Under the pieces are notes generated by a model. The model was not told the DNA's origin, made no database searches, and worked only from the letters and a program-made list of their open reading frames with translations. Positions 12,926 to 24,021 of a stretch of DNA of 64,000 nt are shown here, in pieces. The translations under genes were made by a program, and so were the position numbers. Origin of the DNA: Saccharum officinarum (taxonomy: Eukaryota; Streptophyta; Magnoliopsida; Poales; Poaceae); contig CM036223.1 in assembly GCA_020631735.1 (NCBI GenBank), positions 8,470,191-8,534,190 on the forward strand, written 5' to 3'. Position 1 is the stretch's first letter; each line of letters opens with the position of its first letter.

Positions 12926-13540
12926 AGGGCAAACTCTCTAGTTGTACAGCTAACAGTTGCTAGGTTTGCACTCACCTTTTTTTCTCTACTGAAACCTTAT
13001 ATGAAGGCCCCTTTTGGCCTCGCCGGAAAATAAATACTGTGTGTTTGCGCGGAAGAGTGTACATTAATTCTGTAGCACAAGTGATGCGTTGGAATCAAGG
13101 GAGGAGTGATGCATGCGAGTCCGATCAATCCGAAGGCTGCTGTAAAGAGGAAGATGGAAGGAGTGAGAAGCATGTCAGTTACTCTGCTGCTGTACAAATT
13201 AAACTTAGCTCTTAGAGTGAGAAAGTAAGCTGTTAGCTGGCTAAAAAGAAAAAAAAGCTGAGGCCATCAGCACCCTGTTTCATCTCTTGGTATAGCTGCT
13301 GTGGCTTCCTGTTGTCTGGCCTTTGTTGTAACATAAAGCTGAGGCGCACTAGCCTTCGTTTTTACAGTTAAGCTGAAGTTATTAGTATCAGCTTTCCTGA
13401 ACTGTTTGGTATGTAATGTGACTTTGTTCATTTCTTGTGCTAATGGTTGAGTCTCATGTAATTCAGGTCCCTGATGTCTTGAACGTTTCAATTTCAATTT
13501 TCACCCCCGATAAACATAGTTCCTTTCTTTTTTGTTCTTG
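12926..13540 (+). other. Probable 3' UTR of the Pumilio gene
   Basis: This is T-rich non-coding sequence after the TGA at 12923-12925. An AATAAA-like signal occurs near 13029. T-rich TTTTGTTTGAAG tracts farther on could also serve as polyadenylation regions. The exact 3' end is not determinable by eye. Confidence 0.35.
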
Positions 13541-13910
13541 TTGAGGTTTTTACTTCTAGACATTTTTTTTTGCAATGTTGCTGTCTTTGAGAATGCCCTT
13601 GCCCTTGTTTTTGTTTGAAGTTTCAAGGGAGAGATTGGGATGGTACATGTGCTGTTGTAGTACATGTTTCTATCTGTCATGGTCAATCCGGACGGTTGTT
13701 GCAGTAGTACTCCTTGTGTTCCTCGTGTGATTATGTTTGAGTGGTAGAATGGTCACGAATGTTTGTCCTGCATTCTCCTTGCACCATCAACCATATATTT
13801 ATCTATTTAGTATCAATATTTTTTTTTGAAAGGAGAAATATTTAGGAGCACTGTATATTTTGTAGGGCCATCGCCCACTGATGATCCCTGAATCCTATGC
13901 TGAACCTGCT

Positions 13911-13920
13911 CTATAAATAC
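13911..13920 (+). promoter_or_regulatory. TATA box of PI-1
   Basis: CTATAAATAC lies about 240 bp upstream of the PI-1 ATG. The upstream stretch 'GATCCCTGAATCC' (13882-13895) is shared with the PI-2 promoter, where 'GACCCTGAATCC' precedes CTATAAAAAC at 56514. Confidence 0.65.
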
Positions 13921-14155
13921 CAGTAGGGGTAGGCAGTGGCAGTGGCATCGTATCGCCAGTTGCACTTGCACGGCATAAAACGCAACGTCACTCAACAACT
14001 GGTATCGTATCCCTTTCTGCCAATGCATACATAGTTTATTTTCTTCAAAGACTAATTTAAACACATTCTTGTTCTTGTAATTACTGTAATCATCAGTTTA
14101 TCATCATCTGCAAACAGCAGGTAGCAGCTATATCATCGGACTCTGGACAGCAACC

Positions 14156-14380
14156 ATGAGCTCGTCGGCGACAACACAAGTCGTTGGCGGCGGCAAGACG
14201 TCGTGGCCGGAGGTGGTCGGGCTGAGCGTGGAGGAAGCCAAGAAGGTGATTCTGAAGGACAAGCCTGACGCCGACATCGTGGTGCTGCCCACCACCACGC
14301 TGGCGGTGACCTCCGACTATGCGTTCAACCGTGTCCGCGTCTTCGTCGGCACCGTCGCCCAGACGCCCCATGTTGGCTAG
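14156..14380 (+). CDS. Subtilisin-chymotrypsin inhibitor, potato type I family (PI-1)
   Basis: The 74-residue, disulfide-free inhibitor matches the size and layout of barley CI-1/CI-2 (MEROPS I13, Pfam PF00280). These proteins block subtilisin- and chymotrypsin-like serine proteases and are used in seed protection, wounding and pathogen responses. The family W-P-E motif is at residues 17-19. A helix '[10 protein letters not shown]' (24-33) precedes the strand PDADIVVLP (37-45). The binding loop runs to N-R-V-R (58-61) with the two stabilising arginines, and the protein ends in PHVG. Aligned with CI-2, P1 is Ser53 and P1' is Asp54, so P1 differs from the CI-2 methionine. There is no signal peptide, as in CI-2. 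Start chosen at 14156 (AACCATGAGC). The gene appears intronless in its coding part; a leader intron is possible because 'GACAG' precedes the ATG. It is the only clearly intact member of the locus. Confidence 0.9.
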   Translation: MSSSATTQVVGGGKTSWPEVVGLSVEEAKKVILKDKPDADIVVLPTTTLAVTSDYAFNRVRVFVGTVAQTPHVG

Positions 14381-14895
14381 AGCTAGGTCACCCGCCGGCC
14401 ATGGCCACTACCGCTTATTATTGCTCATCACTAGTAATGATGGAGCATTAAAAATATAAATAATTCGGAGGATGCTCACTCATCCTTGGATCTGTACGCG
14501 CGTCGTGTTCGTTGGACTACAACACTCTCAGCTACTAGTGCTATTATTGGTTATACATACATGTGCAACGTTGTGGTCTCGTGGATGTGTATTGTCGACC
14601 TCTTACCTTTGTATGTAAAAAAGCTGAATTATAGGAGCATGTCTTTGAAATAAGGTGCCAGGCTTCGAACCCGAGTTGGACGGGAGAGTCCGGAGCTCAC
14701 TGCTCTAATCAGTGTGAGCCCCGTACTCGCCGGCGTACTGCAAATTCCTCAATCTACTGGTTCCCCACACCGGTCCCCAACCGTGTGAGCCCCGTACTCG
14801 CCGACGTCGAGCCGAGAAGCCCCGAGAAGGGAGATGGGAGGAATTTGCAAGAGAGATGACGGGATAAGACTGCTCGACATGGATAGGAAGCTTCT
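14381..14895. other. PI-1 3' flank and unassigned DNA
   Basis: The first ~250 bp is the likely 3' UTR of PI-1. 14660-14860 is GC-richer and contains two copies of GTGAGCCCCGTACTCGCCG (from about 14713 and 14785). No gene is supported. Confidence 0.4.
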
Positions 14896-15179
14896 TGTTA
14901 GTGGGATATTTATTTACTACCAGATCACAAGTACAAGTGTATTTGATACGAATTGGGAAGAATCAGAGGGGATCTAGACCGGGAAGAGCATGGAATCGAG
15001 AAAGATAGCAAGAACAGACAGGGGAACTCTCACACAGGAGGAAGACAAAGTTACTATATTCTTGATCGATGCCCTCTCTGAATGTTCTCCTTCCTTTTGT
15101 AGCGGGAGTCCTTCAGTCCAGCCCACTTAGGTAGCCCGGTCTCGGCCCACAAGGTCACATGGCAGCCCAGTTCATGATA
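14896..15179 (-). repeat. Element A left LTR (3' LTR)
   Basis: Aligns with 24772-25052 over its whole length. The most conserved block is AAGAATCAGAGGGGATCTAG, continuing through a 'GATGCCCTCTCTGAATGT' block to 'CAGCCCACTTAGGTAGCC'. The left boundary is less certain because the first ~30 bases diverge. Confidence 0.6.
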
Positions 15180-15385
15180 TTCCCCGCCGCTTGAAGTGTG
15201 GCTTGCTCCCAAGCCACTGTTGTTGACGCCACCAGGATCCCAGCAGAGTTGAATCAACTCCTTACTATTGACATTGCAGAGGTTCACTCCTTTTGTAGAA
15301 GTTGTTGGCCTTAAGGAGCTATTGTCTGCCAATAGAGAGTAATCGTAGCACTTCCTTGTTGAACCAATTGTGGATTGTTCATCTA

Positions 15386-15633
15386 TAGATTCTCCAAGGA
15401 ACCAAACTTAGTTGTTAACTTTACAACATTAACATCTCCAATCCCTTCAATTCTAGGTATATTGTCGGCTTTGTCTCCTGGAACCTCAATTACTTTTATT
15501 GACATCACAACCGCAACATAATGGTCATACAGAACTCCATCGTGGGCAAACACAACATGCTGCAGCTGTGTGGTAATATCTTGTAGTAGGTTCTGTGCAT
15601 CATCGATGTTCCATCAACTAGAATTATTCTGCC
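15386..15633 (-). pseudogene. Fragment of a 5'-3' exonuclease (DNA polymerase I-type, PIN/FEN fold) gene
   Basis: Minus-strand translation shows the N-terminal metal-site strand of the family (ILVDGTSMMHRTYYKIL, from 15633 downwards). After a frame change comes 'FAHDGVLYDHY', then the helix-hairpin-helix region 'GDKADNIPRIEGIGDV' and 'KFGSLENL', ending at a stop. The order is that of the plant 5'-3' exonuclease family protein, but the parts between are missing, as in spliced or truncated exons. It is a fragment with a frameshift and cannot encode an enzyme. It lies beside an unrelated TPR fragment on the same strand inside element A. Confidence 0.6.
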
Positions 15634-15649
15634 CTTTGAAGGATCCTAT

Positions 15650-15888
15650 CATGAGGGACACCTGTTGGAGGCCAAGAGATTGTCAACCGCACAAACATAT
15701 CAGAATGACTGTTCTGGTAAGCATACGATAGAGCATCTTCACTCTCACCCATTCTCAACTTACAGAGGCTTTTATTGGAATACAATGTTGCTTCTGGTTC
15801 AATGTCTATTCCCAAATTATAGAACTGAACTTTAATGCCATGGCATACTCCTTTTGTATGAATGCCAGATTTGCGTGTGACTTGATCA
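15650..15888 (-). pseudogene. Ankyrin-TPR gene fragment, 3' part
   Basis: Minus-strand translation gives a tetratricopeptide-like block: NLAFIQKEYAMALKF, then after a small frame change YNLGIDIEPEATLYSNKSL and CKLRMGESEDALSYAY. 'EATLYSN(R/K)SLC..RMG' is characteristic of plant ankyrin-repeat/TPR proteins. The reading continues without interruption into 22212-22345 when element B and one copy of its GATCA duplication are removed, so B inserted inside this fragment. The frame break and the short length make it a pseudogene. It sits next to an exonuclease fragment, so the joined pieces are a chimera. Confidence 0.6.
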
Positions 15889-16341
15889 TGTTGGATTGAT
15901 CTCAGGCCCAGCCCAACGGCTAGGGCCTCGTTCCCCCTGGATCGCGCCCTGATCGGGGGCGCCCAACCGATCCATGGTTGGTGGGCCCCCGACGCGCTGC
16001 GCTATAAAAAGGAGGAGTGGGGGCCGCAGGCACTTGACCCAAGGTTCGCCGTGCCCTAAACCCACTCGACAAACCCTAGGCCTCCGATCGGCATCGCGCA
16101 GTGGCGTCGGGAAGCACCACCGCGCCGCCTCCCTTCTACTCCCGCACCGCCGTCGTCGGTCAGCGTCGGTGGAGGTCCGAAGGACGACGTGATCTACTCC
16201 ACCGCGACATCAACACCATGGACGCCTCCGGATCGGCTCCCTCCAACGACGGTCTAATCCCTAAACTCCTAGATCTACTCCACAGTCTTTCTCTTGTTCC
16301 CGAACTTGGTGCTCTACTAGAAGATCCTAAAATCTATCAAT
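15889..16341 (+). repeat. Element B 5' LTR (453 bp)
   Basis: Starts TGTTGGATTGATCTCAGG and ends AAAATCTATCA. A TATA-like CTATAAAAAGG at about 16001-16012 is the likely promoter. The primer-binding site follows after one base. Confidence 0.95.
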
Positions 16342-17427
16342 GGTATCGGCCGATCTAGTAGTAGATCGGGCTCGAGAACTACCTAGTAAGAACAACGAGC
16401 ACGTAGAAGGAGGGGTTTTCCTTTTTCCAAACCCTAACCCTAGCACCCAGATCCAGACGCGAAAGATCGAGAAAGGGAATACCTAACCCTAAAAGCAAAG
16501 AGGAAGGGCGGGGGGATCCATGCACTTACCTGTGGCGCGGTCATCCCCGCACCGCAGTCGGGTCACCGGCGACCGGGACGAGCAAAGAGACCGGCCGGGG
16601 AAACCACGCCACAGCGCGGCTCTCCGTGACCGTTCACCTAGCGAGGCACCGCGCACAAAGCCGCTCGACGGCGGCGCGCTCCGCAATGGGCGAGCGCGTG
16701 CACCGGCCAGGGGCCTCGGGGCGGCGCCGTCCTTCTCATCGGCCATCGCAGGCCGCTCCTCCATCTTGCGTCTCGGAGCGGCTGAGAGAGAGGATAGAGA
16801 GAAGAAAGAGAAGGCGACGGATAGAATGGGGCTAGGGTTTCACCGGTGGACTGCCTTGGGGTTTTGTTCACCCGAGATCAAAGGAGGACCGTCGGATGTG
16901 ATCCAACGGTCAGGATTTGTTTGGACCAGATTGAGCCCAGGCGGGTTTTGGCACTGGGCCGATTTCGCGCCGCCGGCCCAGGTTGCGGCCTGGCTGCGCG
17001 CGCGCAATCCCGCGCAAAGACAGGCTAGGCCGAAAGTGGCCGTGGGCTGATTCGTTGGCCGCGACCCGTTAAGCACATTGAAAAATTTTCATTTTCTTTT
17101 TTATTTTTTCAGAAGCATTTAAACAATCGTTTTGCCCAGTTATTAAACTCTATTTAATTGCACCAACGTGTTTATTATTTAGAGTGCAAAGTCAGCAAGT
17201 TATGCTTATGAGAAATAGCAAGTTTTCCGCTGTGCGAGCTCTAATATTTTATGCATTTATTCTATTCTGCCCAACGGTGATTAGGATTTATGTACAGAGT
17301 TAATTTTTGTATATCTTGATTTTGACCAACGTTAAATTAAGATATGCAATTATTTTTTCCTAGATTTAATGTTGATGTCCTCACTATTTTATTATGTTTA
17401 ATTTCAGACCAAGCGCTCAATGCGATG

Positions 17428-20400
17428 CACTTTATTAGTGCAATCCCAAAGCTGACGGGACAGAACTATGTTCTGTGGCGCGAAGAACTTAATGTAGCTC
17501 TAGCACTTGCTGAGATAGATTTGGCTCTTCAGGAGCCAAAGCCCACTGAGCCAGAGGAGCCCGAAAGGGCCCAAAATGAGTCCGATGAAGCTTTTGCTAA
17601 TCGGAAGCGAGACTATGCTCCTATTAGAGCAAAGTATGATCTTGAGAAGTACAAGTGGGAAAAGTCAAACCGCAAGTGCAAGATTGTCATCAAGAAAACC
17701 ATCACAGAGGGCTTAAGAGGTGCCATCACAGAATGTGACACAGCAAAAGAATACCTTGAGAAAGTAAAGAATCAGTTCACTGGTTCCACCAAAGCTCATG
17801 CTTCCACCCTGATCCAAAAACTCACTAACATGAAGTTCACAGAGGGGAGTGTGAGAGAACACATTCTGAGCATGAGCACCATGGCAGCTAAGTTAGACAA
17901 GTTAAAGATGCCCCTAGCAGATGGTTTCATCATTCACCTAGCTCTAAACTCCCTTCCCAAAGAGTATGAGACATTTGTTGTTAACTACAACACACAGCCA
18001 GAGGACTGGGATTTAGAGAAGGTGATTGCTATGTGTGTGCAAGAAGAAGAAAGGCTAAAGAATGCAAATGGTGGTTCTGTGAACTTTGTCAAAGGAAAGA
18101 ACAAGAAGCCATTCTACAACAAGAAAGCTCCAGATGCCTCCACCTCTCATAATAAGGGAGGAAGCTCTTCACAGCCTAAAGCACAGCCAAAATAAGACAA
18201 CCAACAGAAGCAGGAGGACCCGGATCGCTGTAGATGGTGTAATGAGACAGGGCATTGGAAGCACAACTGCCCCAAGTTCATGAGACACTGCCTAGTAAAG
18301 GGTGAGGACATTATAACTTTTGTTGATGAATCCTTATATCTAAGCTATGCTAGATCCACATGGTGGATTGACTCAGGTGCAACTGTTCATGTTGCAAACT
18401 CTTTGTAGGGATTCAATGGAGGGAGAACCCTTTAAAGAGGAGAAAGACAGATTAAGGTGGTCACTGGTGTTGAAGCTGAAGTTCAAGCTATAGGAAATTT
18501 ATCTCTAGTTTTAGCTAGTGGTTTCACACTTGAGTTGCATGATGTTCTTTATGTTCCCTCTTTAGCCAGAAATTTGATTTCAGTTTCATGTTTGTCAGAC
18601 TATGGTTTTGATTGTCATTTCAGCAAGAACAACTGTAAGCTACAGTTAAATAATCAGTGTGTGGGTCTTGCCTTCCGACAAGACAAACTTTATTTATTAT
18701 CTATGTCTGAGAATGTGAATGCTGAATATAATAATGCTGAGAATGCAATACCCGTAGATGATAGCAAGAAAAGGAAAAGAATTGATTCCTCATCAAAATT
18801 ATGGCACTGTCGTTTAGGCCATATTTCGAGGGGGAGAATAGAACGCTTAGTTAAAGAATCAATACTCCCACCACTAGAACTCTCAGAGTTAGAGCAATGT
18901 GTTAATTGCATTAAAGGCAAGTTAGTAAAGAACATAAAGAAAGGCGCTAAGCGAAGCACGGGAGTACTAGAATTGATCCACACAGACATCTGTGGACCTT
19001 TTCTAGTGACATCTGTAGATGGTTTTGATTCCTTCATCACATTCATAGACGACTACTCTCATTTTGGATATATATATCCAATCAAAGAACGTTCAGAAGC
19101 TTTAGACAAGTTTAAGATATTCAAGGTTGAGGTTGAAAATCAACTAGATAGAAAAATCAAAGTAGTAAGATCTGACCGTGGGGGGGAGTACTACGGTCGA
19201 CATACCCCTTATGGACAAGTTTCTAGACCTTTTGCAAGGTTCTTACAGGAAAATGGCATAGTAGCCCAGTATTCAATGCCGGGCGACCCACAACAAAATG
19301 GAGTAGCAGAAAGGCGTAACCGTACTCTAATGGATATGGTGCGCAGCATGATGAGCTATTCCACTCTGCCACTGAGTTTGTGGATGGAGGCCTTAAAAAC
19401 CGCCATTCATATTCTCAACAGAGTTCCAAGCAAGTCAGTACTTAAAACACCGTATGAGTTGTGGACCGGCAGGAAACCCTCAGTCAACCATTTGCGTGTC
19501 TAGGGGACCCCTGCTGAAGCAAAAGTATTTAACCCAAACATAGGAAAGCTAGACCCCAAAATAGTAAGTTGCCATTTTATTGGCTATCCATAAAAGTCGA
19601 AAGGTTATCATTTTTACTGCCTTGATAGACATACCAAGTTTGTAGAAACAAGACACGCTAGTTTTCTTGAAGATCAGATGATCAGGGGGAGCAAGACAGC
19701 GCGAGAAATCACCTTTGAAGAGAAGCGGGTGTTCGTGCCCATTCCTATGGTGCAGGAACCCTACTTCACGCTGCCTGTTGTTGTTGGACCTACGCAAGTA
19801 GTGACAACACCTGCTGTAATTTCGCCTATGACTAATTCGGAACCTGTCTTTCAGGAGCCGAATGAACCCATAGTCGATGAACAGCAGCCCCAACAAGATC
19901 AGCCTCAAGATCAAGAAATGCCAGTAGCAGAACCTTCTGGCAGACCTCAAAGAGCGAGAAAGTCTCCTATTCCAGATGACTACATAGTCTATGAATGCAA
20001 AGAAGTTCAGATGGAGGATGAACCCACCTCATTTGAAGAAGCCATGAGGAGCACTGAAGCATCTAAGTGGCAAGAAGCCATGGAAGATGAATTAAAGTCT
20101 ATGAGTACCAATAAAGTTTGGGACCTAGAGGAAATTCCTGAAGGAGCCAAAATAGTAGGCTGCAAATGGGTCTACAAAGTGAAACGTGACTCCAAAGGGA
20201 ACATAGAAAGGTATAAAGCAAGACTGGTAGCAAAAGGTTTTACTCAGCGAGAAGGGATAGATTACAATGAAACATTCTCTCCCGTCTTGAGCAAGGACTC
20301 TTTTAGAATCATAATGGCCCTAGTGGCACATTTTGATCTAGAATTACATCAGATGGATGTGAAGACAGCGTTTCTCAATGGGGATCTAGAAGAAAGAGTG

Positions 20401-21600
20401 TACATGGCACAACCAAAAGGTTTTGCTATGACAGGCAAAGAAAGAATGGGCTGTCGCCTGAAGAAATCCATTTATGGATTAAAGCAAGCATCCAGACAGT
20501 GGTATTTAAAGTTTGATAAGACAATCAGGAAGTTTGGTTTTAAAGAGAATGTTGAGGACAATTGCGTGTATGCAAAATTTAAGAATGAGAAATATATTTT
20601 CCTAGTACTGTATGTAGATGACATTCTACTAGCAAGTAGTGATGTCACTCTGCTGCAGGAAACCAAAAGGTTTTTGTCCTCAAATTTTGATATGAAAGAT
20701 TTAGGTGAAGCTTCTTTTGTTTTGGGCATAAAGATTCACCGAGATAGAAACCGAGAGGTATTGGGATTGTCCCAAGAGGCATATACAGAGAAAATATTGA
20801 AGAAATTCAATATGCATAAGTGTAGACCATCACCTGCTCCTATTGTAAAAGGTGACAAGTATGGGGAACATCAATGTCCTAAGAGCAAGTTCGAGCGCGA
20901 TCGCATGCAAGCCGTTCCATACGCTTCAGCTGTCGGAAGCTTACAGTATGCTCAAGTGTGCACACGCCTAGATCTGGCTTTTGTGACTGGGCTGCTTGGC
21001 AGATATCAAAGTAATCCAGGTATGGAACACTAGAATTTAGTGAAGAAGGTCTTAAGATACTTGCAAGGCACAAAAGGGCTCATGCTAACCTACAGAAGAT
21101 CTGATGACCTACAAATAGTAGGATATTCAGATTCTGATTACGCAGGAGATGATAGAAAGTCCACCTCAGGGTATATATTCACTCTCGCGCAAGGAGCCAT
21201 ATCATGGAAAAGCTCAAAACAAACAATAGTCACTGCATCGTCCACAATGTATGCTGAGTTTATTGCTTGTTATGAGGCGTCAGGACAGGTGAATTGGCTT
21301 AAGAAATTTATACCCAGTTTAAAGATGGTCGATAGCATCGATAAACCACTAAAGTTATATTGTGATAACGAGCCAGCAGTGATGTATGCTCACAACAATA
21401 AGTCAAGCAATGCCGCCAAGCACATTGACATAAAATATTATGTTGTGAAGGATAAAATCCGGGATCACGTCATAAGTCTTGAACATATAAGCACAAAAAA
21501 GATGTTAGCGGATCTGCTTACGAAAGGCTTACCGTCCAATGTGTTCAGAGAACACATAGCCGACATGGGTTTAAAAGGAAAGCCTGTGATTCCTGGATAG
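17428..21600 (+). pseudogene. Element B gag-pol, one frame with six in-frame stops
   Basis: The polyprotein would direct reverse transcription and integration. All parts lie in the same frame from MHFISAIPKL (17428) to the stop at 21600. In order: gag to 18192; zinc knuckle C-x2-C-x4-H-x4-C at about 18232-18276; protease DSGAT at 18370; GAG-pre-integrase H..H..C..C at about 18800-18910; integrase core with D, D and E residues between 18980 and 19320; RT with YVDD at about 20610; RNase H with DSDYAG at about 21130. Stops occur at 18193, 18406, 18433, 19501, 19591 and 21031, and I see no frameshift. At least two replace a conserved Trp (TGG to TAG). An upstream ATG at 17344 would add 28 residues. 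Confidence 0.9.
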
Positions 21601-21760
21601 TTAGAGGGCCTAAGGAGAGAATTCACCTTTGAACAGAAAAGTGTCTGTGGCTGTCTAATCTAATGGTAATAACTGTTAAGATGAAACATGCTCAATACAC
21701 TGATTTGTGATGGGGTGGGTTAACAAAGCGAGAAAGCAGAGATGAGATCAAGGGGGAGAA

Positions 21761-22211
21761 TGTTGGATTGATCTCAGGCTCAGCCTAACGGCTAGGGCCT
21801 CGTTCCCCCTGGATCGCGCCCTGATCGGGAGCGCCCAACCGATCCATGGTTGGTGGGCCCCCGACGCGCTGCGCTATAAAAAGGAGGAGTGGGGGCCACA
21901 GGCACTTGAACCAAGGTTCGCCGTGCCCTAAACCCACTCGACAAACCCTAGGCCTCCGATCGGCATCGTGCAGTGGCGTCGGGAAGCACCACCGCGCCGC
22001 CTCCCTTCTACTCCCGCACCGCCGTCGTCGGTCAGCGTCGGTGGAGGCCTGAAGGACGACGTGATCTACTCCACCGCGACATCAACACCATGGACACCTC
22101 CGGATCTGCTCCCTCCAACGACGGTCTAATCCCTAAACTCCTAGATCTACTCCACAGTCTTTCTCTTGTTCCCGAACTCGGTGCTCTACTAGAAGATCCT
22201 AAAATCTATCA
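21761..22211 (+). repeat. Element B 3' LTR (451 bp)
   Basis: Aligns with 15889-16341. It is preceded by the purine tract ATCAAGGGGGAGAA and followed by the GATCA duplication. Confidence 0.95.
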
Positions 22212-22345
22212 GATCATAGCTCTTCTGTTATCAAAGTTCATTTTATCCAATGGCTTTGTATTTTCAGATCTTGCACGAGAGATTACTCCATCAACACTAC
22301 CTTTTTTGATATTTGGAATTGGCAAAATCAAGGGCAGTAGCATCT
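22212..22345 (-). pseudogene. Ankyrin-TPR gene fragment, 5' part
   Basis: Minus-strand translation reads EVEMLLPLILPIPN..., then GSVDGVISRA and NRRAMI, running directly into the TPR block across the element B insertion point. The 'VE(M/I)L(L/F)P...IP' and 'VDG(V/I)IS' stretch matches the linker between ankyrin and TPR repeats in plant ankyrin-TPR proteins. The ankyrin repeats themselves are absent. Confidence 0.55.
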
Positions 22346-23134
22346 CCACTTCTTCCTACACCCACGCAGCGTAGCAAGCTCTATTGGCCACCTTTCGTAT
22401 CATCTTCCTCTTGAGATTCTTGAATGACCATCGGAGTGCTGCTCCTCTCTAGTAGAATTGGTGGAGATTTGGGGTCGCAATGCCGCTTTAGCAAAGTCTC
22501 TGAGTAGCTCCAGTGCATTATTCACCTCATAGCTGTAGACTGATTCTGTATTTCTATGGCCTTCTTGAGCAGGGAAGAAGGTGGGTTGTAATCAATGCCG
22601 GTTGTGGAGGTGCCTCGTCAGAGTTGAAGAATAGGAGCAAGGACGTGGAGCACCATAGTAGCCTTCACGGTGTCAACCAGGAGCAGATTGGAATTGAACA
22701 CAACAGCTGCGGTAGGTGAATGGTGGCTCCACATTTCATCAAGCACCTATGTTGTAGGAATGGAGAGAGCACCTGGCTTGGTTTAGACAATAGCAATGAC
22801 TATCGAGGGCACATCCCATGGTGGACGAGGGGTTGGTGAAGCCATTGCCGCAGTAGGTGCCACCATGAATGACGAATGTGCAGTAACGAACGAAGCTGGT
22901 GTTGGTGAACTACATTCCTGTGCACCCCGCCGCTCTCTAGTGACACCAACACGGGCCTGATGGTGGTGTGAGGTGTAAAGTTGAATAAGACGACGTTGAC
23001 GGCGGCGGCGCAGTTGTCGATGCATGTGGCAGAGAGCGCACCCACCATCTCATTGAGGGCATAGTGGTCCATCTCCATGGTGGTGTCTACGGAGATGAGC
23101 GTGTCTCGGACGAACTTGAGGGTGAAGTGCTCTA
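22346..23134 (-). other. Element A interior with coding-like minus-strand frame, unrecognised
   Basis: The frame complement(22800-23134) reads '...EHFTLKFVRDTLISVDTTMEMDHYALNEMVGAL...'. It continues past the hAT insertion into 24022-24176 ('...RLFVDFAIRTTALVFVHDTALD') once the hAT and one duplication copy are removed. I do not recognise the family. It may be another captured gene piece or degenerate gag. Confidence 0.3.
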
Positions 23135-23142
23135 TATCCAAG

Positions 23143-24013
23143 CAGTGACGGAGCCAGAAAATAAATATAGGTGGGGCGGGTTCTAACTCAAAATTCCAAA
23201 TAAGGCAAAAGGCTTAAGACCTAATCACACTGTATTCACATGCTACAGTGACACAAATTATGGCAATTTGAGATGGAGAAAGCAAGGAAAACGGAGAAAC
23301 GGAGAATAGAGAAATGATTAAATTGTCAATTTGAGATGCTCAATCGCTCATGAACAATACCTAAATCGTATCGCAATGTATTCGCATACATAGCTCTGGC
23401 TCTGCCTCACCCAAATCCAACTGCTGGCGGAGTTGCTGCCCCTGGCCCCTGCTCTGCCGCTGACATGTCCGTGGCCACAACAGGCCCTCGCAGTCTGGCA
23501 TCTGGTTGGGGTTGGTGTACCTCGCTCTCCTCCTCCCTCCATCGTCGCTTGACTAAAGGTCGCAGCCAGCGGCGTGCTTGCTCCACGCGGCCGCAGGGCG
23601 GCAGGCACCTCGCGCTTGAGAATCGAGAAGTCGGGAGTCGCCGAGTCAGCCCTGGCCTTCGGCAGTCCGACGTGCGGCGACAGGGAGCGGCTGGAGGCTA
23701 GCTGTTGGTGGTGGCGGGGGGGCGTCTGGCGCTGATGGAGGTGGGGGGTTTGCTGGTTGGGGTTGGGGATTGCCAACTGAGGAACAAAAACAACGTTGGG
23801 CCTCCAGTGGGCTGCTGTTGGGCAGAAGAAAGCGAGAAAAGTAGGCACAATACCAGTCTCATCTTCTTCTATCTTCCATCGTCGGCTCGCTCCTCCATGT
23901 GAAGCTCTCGCAGCAGGCCAGAGCTGAGGAAGAAGGGGTCTAGGGGTCTATGGTGACCACGCCGGTAGCTGGGGTGGCTGCCCCACCACGCCCCTAGGCT
24001 AGCTCCGCCATTG
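23143..24013. mobile_element. hAT-type non-autonomous DNA transposon, 871 bp
   Basis: The terminal inverted repeats are CAGTGACGGAGCCAG (left) and CAATGGCGGAGCTAG (right, complement). Both are flanked by a perfect 8-bp duplication TATCCAAG (23135-23142 and 24014-24021), the length diagnostic of hAT elements. No transposase domain is visible in the 871 bp. The GC-rich centre gives several random open frames. It inserted into a minus-strand reading frame of element A. Confidence 0.88.
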
Positions 24014-24021
24014 TATCCAAG

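Larger units (their letters stand above)
15889..22211 (+). mobile_element. Element B: Ty1/copia LTR retrotransposon, 6.3 kb
   Basis: The element has TG...CA ends and near-identical LTRs (15889-16341 and 21761-22211; I count about 11 differences by eye). A 5-bp target duplication GATCA flanks it at 15884-15888 and 22212-22216. The primer-binding site TGGTATCGGCC starts at 16343 and is a shortened match to initiator tRNA-Met. The polypurine tract is 21747-21760. The domain order is gag, protease, integrase, RT, RNase H, which is copia order. The structure is complete but the coding region is disabled by stops. Confidence 0.95.

Noticed and set aside
14655..14720. TTCGAACCC next to 'GCTCTAATCAG', resembling an antisense tRNA
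   Set aside because: Only a box-B-like word is present; no convincing box A at the right spacing.
16489..17050. Open frames up to 176 codons in the leader of element B
   Set aside because: GC-rich retrotransposon leader between LTR and gag; overlapping frames on both strands, no domain.
23348..23902. Open frames of 65-166 codons within the hAT element
   Set aside because: No transposase features; GC-rich interior of a non-autonomous element.
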